Assembly (NCBI RefSeq): GCF_000760935.2
Contig: NZ_CP049744.1
Location: 496,001-560,000, forward strand
DNA: 64,000 bases
From: Rhodococcoides fascians A25f
GTDB lineage: Bacteria; Actinomycetota; Actinomycetes; Mycobacteriales; Mycobacteriaceae
Reading direction: 5' to 3'
Translations under genes and position numbers: made by a program
Shown here: one piece after another, positions 57,895 through 64,000 of the stretch
Numbering within the stretch: the first letter of the stretch is position 1
Layout: every line of letters begins with the position of its first letter
Notes under the pieces: model-generated
Seen by the model: the letters and a program-made list of their open reading frames with translations, nothing else
The model's database searches: none
Told to the model about the DNA's origin: nothing

Positions 57895-58659
57895 ATGTCG
57901 GGAATCTTCAGCGACGTCGCAGTCCTTCGGTCCGCCACCGCGCCCACAGTCGGCGCGGACGACGAGGTGGATACGTCCGCGCACGAATCTCCCCCACGAG
58001 AGAAGGTGCCTCTGACGGCCGTCGAACCGGAGGGCACACCGCGCGGCGGAATCGTCGTGTTGCACGAGGCTCGTGAAATTCCCCAGTCTCTGCTCGACCT
58101 GCTGCGTGCGCTGGCGATGGAAGGCTGGCTCGCCGTCGCCCCGAATCTCTTTCACCGGGGTCACAGCGACGACAAGGAAGTCTTCGGTGACGACCTCTTC
58201 GCAGACTTCGACGCCACCTCCGACTGGCTGGTTCAGCGCGGGGTCTATCCAGATTGTGTCGGGGTCATCGGATTCGACGACGCTGGCACAGCAGCGCTGA
58301 TCGTGGCCACCAGCCGTCCGGTCGGAGCGGCGGTCAGTGTTGCCGCGGCGGGCATCGTCGAACCGCTCAACTCCGACGCGGTCGCATTGGTCGAGGCTGC
58401 ACCCAAGCTGCAAGCCCCCTGGCTCGGTCTCTACGGCGAGGACGACCCGCACACCCCACCCGATCACATCGAAGCCCTCCGCGAGGCTGCCACGCACGCC
58501 TCAGTGGCCACGAACATCGTCAGCTATTCCGGTGTGCAGCATCGGGCCGATCATCCCAGGGAACAACCGGGCAGCAGCGACCACACCGACCCGGCCGAGG
58601 CCGCACTCGTGGACGCGCAGACTCGAATCTTCGATTGGTTCGACAGCTTCATGCGTTGA
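57895..58659 (+). CDS. Dienelactone hydrolase-like protein lacking the nucleophile Cys
   Basis: A 254-residue alpha/beta-fold protein of the DLH family: GIVVLHEAREIPQSLLDLLR, APNLFHRGHSDDKEVFGDDL and a C-terminal His region (SGVQHRADHP). At the nucleophile position the sequence reads IGFDDAGTAAL where active enzymes have Cys (G-x-C-x-G). It is therefore likely catalytically altered or a binding protein. It is divergent from the aminotransferase. Confidence 0.75.
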   Translation: MSGIFSDVAVLRSATAPTVGADDEVDTSAHESPPREKVPLTAVEPEGTPRGGIVVLHEAREIPQSLLDLLRALAMEGWLAVAPNLFHRGHSDDKEVFGDDLFADFDATSDWLVQRGVYPDCVGVIGFDDAGTAALIVATSRPVGAAVSVAAAGIVEPLNSDAVALVEAAPKLQAPWLGLYGEDDPHTPPDHIEALREAATHASVATNIVSYSGVQHRADHPREQPGSSDHTDPAEAALVDAQTRIFDWFDSFMR

Positions 58660-58782
58660 CGAGCAACAAGCATCTTTTACGCGAACGCCGTGCGAACCTG
58701 AGGCGTCGACCAGCCGTTTTGCCTTCTGGCCTTTGCCGTGTGTAATCTCTTTCCTCGGCGGTCCGAGAGGGCCGGCAGCCTA

Positions 58783-58872
58783 GGAGGCGTGCCAGAGCGG
58801 CCGAATGGGAGTCACTGCTAATGACTTGTCCTTTCACCGGGACCGGAGGTTCAAATCCTCTCGCCTCCGCCA
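58783..58872 (+). tRNA. tRNA-Ser (GCU)
   Basis: A type II tRNA. The stem starts GGAGGCG and closes CGCCTCC with discriminator G and encoded CCA (58870-58872). AGTCA/TGACT enclose CTGCTAA, giving anticodon GCU. Confidence 0.95.
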
Positions 58873-58922
58873 CGAACGGTAGATTTTTATCGTTCAGCTA
58901 GACCAGTTGGATAACTGAACAT

Positions 58923-58995
58923 GCGCCCGTAGCTCAACGGATAGAGCACTTGACTACGGATCAAGAGGTTAGGGGTTCGAATCCCTTCGGGCGCA
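58923..58995 (+). tRNA. tRNA-Arg (ACG)
   Basis: A 73-base type I tRNA starting GCGCCCG and closing CGGGCGC-A. CTTGA/TCAAG enclose CTACGGA, giving anticodon ACG. CCA is not encoded. It lies 50 bp after tRNA-Ser(GCU), so both are likely co-transcribed. Confidence 0.95.
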
Positions 58996-59000
58996 CAGGA

Positions 59001-59046
59001 AAAATGCCCCGAACTGCAGCGATGCGGTTCGGGGCATTTTTGTTTG
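59001..59046 (+). terminator. Rho-independent terminator of the tRNA pair
   Basis: A 14-bp stem AAAATGCCCCGAAC with its complement (59027-59040) followed by TTTGTTT, just after tRNA-Arg. Confidence 0.9.
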
Positions 59047-59131
59047 CGTGGATTGGCCCCGGTCCGGCCGGGATCTGGACAATTCAAACAAACCGGGCGT
59101 AGGGTTTGTTGTCATCCCTGGAGGAGGCAAC

Positions 59132-59794
59132 GTGAGCGATCGATCGGGTGGACCGGCAGCCGTGAGTGAGTCCGACGCTTCGCCGAGAGCCGTGGTCCCG
59201 CGATTGGCCGTCCCTCTCTTGTTCCTCTCACTGCTCTTCGTCGGTGCTGTGCCGTTCTACGTTCGGCAGCCGTTCGAGGCCGGTGAGTCGGTGTCGGATC
59301 CGATGTGGGTGGGCGGATCTGCGTTCCTCACAGCACCGGAAACAAGTCTGTACTGGCTGATTGCCGTGCCGGTGTGCATCGGGGCTGTCGCGGTTTATTG
59401 CGGGTGGAGCGAACGTAGATCAGGCATCACATCGAAGGTTCGGCTGTGGCTCGTTGCAAGTCTCGGATCATCAGTCCTGACAATCGTTCTGCTGCAGGGC
59501 GGACTGTTGTTCTACTTCGGCAATCTGACCATCAGAGGGCTCGTGCCCCTGCTGACGTTATCGGCGGCCGTTCTGGTGTGGGGTGTCGGTCTGAGATCAC
59601 TCCTACTGACGGCAGTAGGAGCTGTCGCGGTAGCTGCGAGTCTGGTGTCGAACCTCTACGACGTCGAGAACCTGGTTCCGCGAGAATGGGCATTCGACTC
59701 CCGCTTCAGCCTGTGTCTGAACATCATGCTGACGGCATCCGTGTTCGTGGTCGGAGCGGTGGCGTCATGGTTTGCCGAACGGTCCAGGCGATAA
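59132..59794 (+). CDS. Five-helix membrane protein
   Basis: A 220-residue integral membrane protein starting with GTG behind GGAGG. Five hydrophobic segments are visible (PLLFLSLLFVGAVPFYVRQP; LYWLIAVPVCIGAVAVYCGW; and three more). No family recognised. It ends before a convergent secreted-protein gene. Confidence 0.7.
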   Translation: MSDRSGGPAAVSESDASPRAVVPRLAVPLLFLSLLFVGAVPFYVRQPFEAGESVSDPMWVGGSAFLTAPETSLYWLIAVPVCIGAVAVYCGWSERRSGITSKVRLWLVASLGSSVLTIVLLQGGLLFYFGNLTIRGLVPLLTLSAAVLVWGVGLRSLLLTAVGAVAVAASLVSNLYDVENLVPREWAFDSRFSLCLNIMLTASVFVVGAVASWFAERSRR

Positions 59795-59854
59795 GCCTGC
59801 CTCGCCCCCCCGCATGTCATCGAACTCGATGCTGACACGCGGTGGTGCCGACAC

Positions 59855-60295
59855 CTAGGGCGCGACGAAGCACAGCGGCCCAGCCGGGGTGGCTGGATTG
59901 ACGTTCACCGTTGCAACAGGGCCACCGGCCGACGTTTGGTACGCCATCAATGAATGCTGACCGGGGGTGGTAGGTGTCCACAGAGTCACTTTGTGCCCGA
60001 GTACGACTGGGGTGCTGAAGTATCCATCGAACTGCCATACGAAGTCCTCGATGGGCATCGCGGACTCGGCATCCAGTGGAGCTATGTCGACGCGCGGTTC
60101 GACCAGCTGTTCGGTGCGAGCGACGGCGACGTACGTGCATCCGACCCCGTACGGCGTGGTCTGCCCGAAACTCAGACCGGGAAGTATGTCGAGACTCACG
60201 ACTTCGGCCGACGCGCTGGGAGCGCTGAGCACTGCGGCTGCTGTACAGAGAACGAATGCGACAGGCGAATAACGGACAAACCGCGGAATCTTCAT
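59855..60295 (-). CDS. Secreted hypothetical protein
   Basis: A 146-residue protein with a clear signal peptide (VRYSPVAFVLCTAAAVLSAP, ending ASA) and a beta-rich mature part (PGLSFGQTTPYGVGCTYVAV and ATVNVNPATPAG) with two cysteines, one near the C-terminus. It resembles small exported actinobacterial proteins with an immunoglobulin-like sandwich, but no function can be assigned. Confidence 0.75.
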   Translation of the reverse strand: MKIPRFVRYSPVAFVLCTAAAVLSAPSASAEVVSLDILPGLSFGQTTPYGVGCTYVAVARTEQLVEPRVDIAPLDAESAMPIEDFVWQFDGYFSTPVVLGHKVTLWTPTTPGQHSLMAYQTSAGGPVATVNVNPATPAGPLCFVAP

Positions 60296-60409
60296 GCCCC
60301 TAGGTCGACGCACGGTCATCGCCCGTTACATCCCCCTTCCGTCGTGGGCGACGCTGCGAGACGTCGGTCAGGGTTCGCCGGGTCGTCGTCGGCAGTGGAC
60401 ACTGGCAGG

Positions 60410-61009
60410 GTGGCAAATCCAGGTGACCCGAAGTCGGTGTGGTCCACAGTGGCGGTGGTCGTCGGCACCGTGGCAGCCGGCGTCGTAGTCGCCGGTCTAC
60501 TCCACGATCCCCAACCCGCCGCCGTGTCGATACCCGGCTGTGAGGAGGTGCTCTTGCCCGAGGACATGCAGAGAATCAATTACGCAATCGCGGGACCCGA
60601 TTCTGTCCCCGCGGGGTTCGACGCATCGGCCAAATCCGCCGCCTTGATTCAGGCACTGCCCGCTGGGACCACGGTGGAGCCCGATGCGATGTTCCCACCG
60701 CTGACCTTCGACACCTTCGACACCGGCGCCACTGCGTACGGGCGAATCGCGCTGGGCGGGGCCGTGGGCGACGTGAACGTGACGCTGTCGACATCCGATC
60801 AACCCGTCGGGGCGTGTATTGCGGGGTACGTCGATGAGCGCCGCACACTGAATGACGGCACCGTCGTCGATGTCAGGTCATCCGAAAAAGGAAGTCGCGT
60901 AGAGGTATACGCGACCGACGGCAGCCATGTCGATGTATCCGCCGATCGCGTGCTGACGGTCCAACAAGTAACCGACATCGCGATGACCCCGGGACTCCGC
61001 AAAAACTGA
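60410..61009 (+). CDS. Membrane-anchored or secreted hypothetical protein
   Basis: A 199-residue protein starting with GTG 60410. One N-terminal membrane segment (STVAVVVGTVAAGVVVAGLL) precedes a soluble domain with two cysteines (PGCEEVLLPED; GACIAGYVDER) and helical and strand regions (TVVDVRSSEKGSRVEVYATD). The longer upstream frame overlaps the opposite gene and is unlikely. No family recognised. Confidence 0.65.
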   Translation: MANPGDPKSVWSTVAVVVGTVAAGVVVAGLLHDPQPAAVSIPGCEEVLLPEDMQRINYAIAGPDSVPAGFDASAKSAALIQALPAGTTVEPDAMFPPLTFDTFDTGATAYGRIALGGAVGDVNVTLSTSDQPVGACIAGYVDERRTLNDGTVVDVRSSEKGSRVEVYATDGSHVDVSADRVLTVQQVTDIAMTPGLRKN

Positions 61010-61039
61010 ATTCGCCGTCGGCCGCGAATGGTCCTGAGA

Positions 61040-61318
61040 TCACATGGACGATGCCGCGAAGGTCAGAAACACGATGAACAATCCGACACCCCCGAGCGCC
61101 GCACCGATCACTGCCTCCCGACCGTTGGACGCATCGCCCTCGACCGCGCGGCCGAGACCGATCCAGCCACTGATCACCGCGACGATTCCGGTCGGGATGG
61201 TCACGAAGTCTCCGACGAACGGCACGAATGCGCAGATGACCGCCACGATGCCCGCCACCAACGCCAGGCTTCCGGCACCGTCGCGGAACATCGACTGAGA
61301 AGGGGACTTACGTTTCAC
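61040..61318 (-). CDS. Small membrane protein (DUF4190-like)
   Basis: A 92-residue protein starting with GTG behind GGAG. Three hydrophobic stretches (SLALVAGIVAVICAFVPFVG; VTIPTGIVAVISGWIGLG; AVIGAALGGVGLFIVFLTFA) separated by short loops fit small DUF4190-type membrane proteins. Function unknown. Confidence 0.7.
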   Translation of the reverse strand: MKRKSPSQSMFRDGAGSLALVAGIVAVICAFVPFVGDFVTIPTGIVAVISGWIGLGRAVEGDASNGREAVIGAALGGVGLFIVFLTFAASSM

Positions 61319-61430
61319 CGAGTCTCCAATCGAGTGCAGCGCGAACGTGCCAATAGAACCTGTCAGCGCAGCTGGACGATGACGTCGCCTCCATAGTAGA
61401 TACCCAACGGATCTTGGCGTTCGCAACTTG

Positions 61431-61937
61431 TCACCCGCTGTTTCGGGCCCCACGTGTGAATACCGGGTCGGCTTGGGAACGGCGGGAGGTGATCCAAGAC
61501 GGGTCGAGCACGTTTTCGACAGTGGTGCAGAGGGACTCGTCGAACACGACTACTCGATCGGCTATCCGCCACTCGTTGTCCCGTCTTTCGAAGCGGTCGA
61601 CGTATCGGCATTTCACGGTCGTCAAGACGTGCGTCGACGATCCGATCTCGGGTTCTTGCCGCAAGTAGCACAGGCAGTAGGACTCGACCTCGGCCTCCTG
61701 TTCGGAAGGCTCCAGATCGATGATGACGTTGGTTATGAAGTGCATCGAGCTGTCGATGGTTCGATGACGAAGCTCGATGTCCTCGATCAGACCGTCGATC
61801 GTGCCGAGATAGCCCCCGTGGTGGTCGACGGCGTCAGGGAAATAGCACCTTCTCAGGCTCTCGAAGTCCTTGCGGTCCACAGCCCGGGCGTATCGATACA
61901 GCACCTCGGTGATCGCCACTCGGTCTTCACTCGACAT
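61431..61937 (-). CDS. SnoaL/NTF2-like protein
   Basis: A 168-residue protein with an NTF2-like fold: RVAITEVLYRYARAVDRKDF, then CYFPDAVDHHGG, TVKCRYVDRFERRDNEWRIA. This fold includes polyketide cyclases and dehydratases acting on small hydrophobic substrates. It is coupled to the SDR gene by a shared ATGA, which suggests they act on the same substrate. Confidence 0.8.
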   Translation of the reverse strand: MSSEDRVAITEVLYRYARAVDRKDFESLRRCYFPDAVDHHGGYLGTIDGLIEDIELRHRTIDSSMHFITNVIIDLEPSEQEAEVESYCLCYLRQEPEIGSSTHVLTTVKCRYVDRFERRDNEWRIADRVVVFDESLCTTVENVLDPSWITSRRSQADPVFTRGARNSG

Positions 61938-62716
61938 CAGCCACCAGCTTTCAACTCGTTGGTGATGCGGTGGTAGATCCCGCCGGAGGTCAGGCCACCG
62001 TCGACGACGACTTCTGTGCCGGTGATGTACCGCGATGAATCCGACAGCAGGAACGCGACCGATTCTGCGATTTCTTCGGCGTCGGCGACGCGCCCCGCGG
62101 GTACCGATTGCAGGCTTGTCTCCACGAAAGCCGTTGAGCCGGAATGCAGCAACGGTGTGTCGACCAGGCCCGGATGGATCGAATTGACTCGAACTCCGAA
62201 CTCGGCGAATTCGAGTGCTCCTACCTTCGACAGGCCACGCACGCCCCATTTGCTGGCGCCGTAACCTGCCGCGAAGTAGCCGAGCATTCCGGCGATGGAC
62301 GACACGTTGACGATCGAACCACCACCCCGTTTGAGAAGTGGCGCACAAGCTTTCATTCCATAGAACACCGAGCTCAGATTGATGTTCATGACGCGGTGCC
62401 AGTCGTCGACGGTCGTGTCCTCGATGCCCGCTCGGTGACTGACACCGGCGTTGTTGACCAGTCCGTCGAGGTCACCATCCGATGACTCGATGGATTTCGC
62501 CAGTGCCGTCCACGAGTCGGGTGCGGTGACATCTAGCTGGTAGAACTCTGCCCGACCGCCGGAATCGAGAATGTTCTTCACCACCGCTTCGCCTGTGGCC
62601 TTCGAGATGTCGGTGACCCACACCTTGGCTCCCCGGGCCGCCAGCATTTCCGATTCGACTCGGCCCATGCCGCTGCCTGCGCCGGTCACCACTATCGTCT
62701 TGTTCTCGAAGTTCAT
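61937..62716 (-). CDS. Short-chain dehydrogenase/reductase
   Basis: A 259-residue classical SDR. TIVVTGAGSGMGRVESEML is the cofactor-binding glycine motif, LVNNAGVS follows, and the catalytic Ser, Tyr and Lys lie in IVNVSSIAGMLGYFAAGYGA and SKWGVRGLSK. It oxidises an alcohol or reduces a ketone with NAD(P)(H). It is transcribed between the MFS gene and the NTF2-like gene. Confidence 0.92.
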   Translation of the reverse strand: MNFENKTIVVTGAGSGMGRVESEMLAARGAKVWVTDISKATGEAVVKNILDSGGRAEFYQLDVTAPDSWTALAKSIESSDGDLDGLVNNAGVSHRAGIEDTTVDDWHRVMNINLSSVFYGMKACAPLLKRGGGSIVNVSSIAGMLGYFAAGYGASKWGVRGLSKVGALEFAEFGVRVNSIHPGLVDTPLLHSGSTAFVETSLQSVPAGRVADAEEIAESVAFLLSDSSRYITGTEVVVDGGLTSGGIYHRITNELKAGG

Positions 62717-62727
62717 GCGAGGGCCTC

Positions 62728-64000
62728 TCACTCTGTTTTCAGTTCGGTCCCCTTCGTCTCGGTCACGAAGAAGACCGTGGCGAAGGTGATGACGGCGCAG
62801 AAGACGAAGTAGCCGGCGGGTGCGAGCGGATTTCCGGTGAGTGAGATCAGGTACGTGGCGATGAAAGGTGCTGTGCCACCGAGCAACATGTTGGTGGTGT
62901 TGTTGCCCAGGGCCAGGCCCGTGTACCGCACGGAGGTCTTGAGCATTTCCACGTAGGTCACGTACGAGGCACCGTTGACGACGGACACCGCGATGAACAA
63001 CACCGACTGCCCGACGACGGCCTGCCACAGCGTGCCGCCGGCCATCATCATGAACATCGGGACACCGAGAACGATGGCCGCGAAGCTACCCGCGAACAGG
63101 ACGGGCTTCCGCCCGTATCTGTCGGCCATGTAGCCCGAAACAGGCAGGGTGATCACTCCCAGAACCAACGCGAGCGAGGTCGAGAGAAATGCTGCTTGCG
63201 AGGTCTGGCCACCCTCGGTCCTGAGGTACGTAGCGGCGTAGACCGATGCGATGTAGTAGCCGCCGGTGATGAGCGCACCGAGCAGGATGATCTTCACGAC
63301 GCTGCCGCCCGAGGTGCTCAGTAGCTCCGAGATGGGGAGCTTCTTGGTCTCTCCCTTGTCCTCGAGCTCCTTGAACTCCGGGGTGTCGTCGAGACGGTTC
63401 CTGATCCAGATGCCGACGCCGCCGATCACGAGGCTGAGCAGGAACGGGATTCGCCATGCCCAGGAGAGGATCTGTTCGTCGGTGAACACGGAGTTCAGTG
63501 CCAGTGCGCACAGCGAGGCGAGCAACGATCCGATGTAGGTTCCGGTGTTGACCATCGACGTCTGGGTCGCACGCCACCGCGTCGGCGCGGACTCGGAGAC
63601 GAACGCGTTCGCCCCTCCGAGCTCACCACCGGCAGCGAATCCCTGTAGGCATCTGCACAGGACGAGAACCGAGGTGGCCCACACTCCCAGGGTGACGTAG
63701 GTCGGGAGTAGACCGATTCCGGCGGTTGCGATCACCATCAGCAGGATGGTCCAGGACAGCGCATTCTTGCGGCCGTACTTGTCGCCTATGTGTCCGAAGA
63801 AGATTCCGCCCGGAACGCGCAGGAAGAAGGCAACGGCGAACGCCGCGAACGTACCGAGAAGGGCGGCCGTCGGATCGTCGGACACGAAGAACAGCGCGGC
63901 GATGGTGGTGGCCATGTAGCCGTAGATGCCGAAGTCGTAGTACTCGACGATGGTTCCGACGACAGCGGCCCGGATCACTGTCAGGGGAGATTGTTTCGGG
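62728..64000 (-). CDS. MFS transporter, metabolite:H+ symporter type, N-terminus cut by window edge
   Basis: At least 424 residues, frame open to the right edge. VGTIVEYYDFGIYGYMATTI and HIGDKYGRKNALSWT are the signatures of the metabolite:H+ symporter branch; ADRYGRKPVLFAGSFA is the second-half repeat. About twelve membrane segments. These take up organic acids or osmolytes by proton symport. It is first in an operon with the SDR and NTF2-like genes, so the imported compound is probably their substrate. Confidence 0.92.
   Translation of the reverse strand, partial: PKQSPLTVIRAAVVGTIVEYYDFGIYGYMATTIAALFFVSDDPTAALLGTFAAFAVAFFLRVPGGIFFGHIGDKYGRKNALSWTILLMVIATAGIGLLPTYVTLGVWATSVLVLCRCLQGFAAGGELGGANAFVSESAPTRWRATQTSMVNTGTYIGSLLASLCALALNSVFTDEQILSWAWRIPFLLSLVIGGVGIWIRNRLDDTPEFKELEDKGETKKLPISELLSTSGGSVVKIILLGALITGGYYIASVYAATYLRTEGGQTSQAAFLSTSLALVLGVITLPVSGYMADRYGRKPVLFAGSFAAIVLGVPMFMMMAGGTLWQAVVGQSVLFIAVSVVNGASYVTYVEMLKTSVRYTGLALGNNTTNMLLGGTAPFIATYLISLTGNPLAPAGYFVFCAVITFATVFFVTETKGTELKTE

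Noticed and set aside
58649..58873. Minus-strand frame over tRNA-Ser(GCU) reading MAEARGFEPPVPVK
   Set aside because: Same tRNA antisense artefact; no independent support for a protein.
1..64000. CRISPR array, rRNA genes or transposase-bearing insertion sequences
   Set aside because: I looked for regularly spaced repeats, rRNA-like sequence and DDE transposase motifs and saw none; the iterons at 18.7 kb are too short and too close for CRISPR.

Overview
The window is high-GC actinobacterial chromosome, most likely Rhodococcus or a close relative in Nocardiaceae. It carries mycolic-acid cell-wall genes (galactan synthesis and export, a mycolyltransferase) and a Bpa proteasome activator ending in GQYL. 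Gene order around 7-13 kb resembles the M. tuberculosis Rv3777-Rv3783 neighbourhood, as I remember it. The genus is inferred, not proven.

Layout. (1) 1-14.7 kb, backbone: a truncated membrane protein; an operon of amidohydrolase, TetR regulator and epoxide-hydrolase-like enzyme behind a palindromic operator; then glfT2, a methyltransferase, glfT1, the galactan ABC exporter (wzt/wzm), bpa, a class V aminotransferase, a quinone oxidoreductase, an aldo/keto reductase and a MarR regulator. (2) 14.71-14.80 kb, tRNA-Ser(UGA), the target of two tandem integrations. (3) 14,778-24,554, a 9.8-kb element bounded by a 25-bp repeat of the tRNA 3' end. It has a tyrosine integrase, repressor, excisionase, a winged-helix protein next to 21-22-bp-spaced iterons, WhiB-like, zinc-finger and HNH proteins, an HK97-type capsid protein and a minor tail protein, but no terminase, portal or protease. 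It looks like a phage satellite. (4) 24,569-52,429, a 27.9-kb island bounded by a 41-bp repeat of the tRNA terminator. Its left part is a mobilisation module (large serine recombinase, ArdA, DNA methyltransferase, replication-relaxation protein, TraG-like ATPase). Its right, more AT-rich part is defence-like cargo: an operon with a ribosomal-protein-uL30-like domain, a membrane protein with a soluble domain, a broken TIR gene, a dGTPase-like HD protein beside a RelA/SpoT-domain protein, an HTH/ImmA pair and a Gabija system (GajA and GajB). (5) 52.4-64 kb, backbone again: FNT channel, pseudouridine synthase, secreted proteins, mycolyltransferase, HisC-like aminotransferase, two tRNAs, and an SDR/NTF2/MFS operon running off the right edge.

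How parts work together. GlfT1 and GlfT2 build the galactan that Wzm/Wzt is thought to export, and the mycolyltransferase decorates the finished wall. The satellite has its own integration, replication and capsid genes and would need a helper phage for DNA packaging. The island is probably mobilisable; ArdA and its methyltransferase would protect it on entry and its cargo would defend the host.

The strongest candidates for something undescribed are the uL30-domain operon (34.4-36.4 kb), the capsid-encoding satellite with iterons and twin hairpins, and the divergent dGTPase/RelA-SpoT pair. All family calls come from reading motifs by eye; no database search was run.
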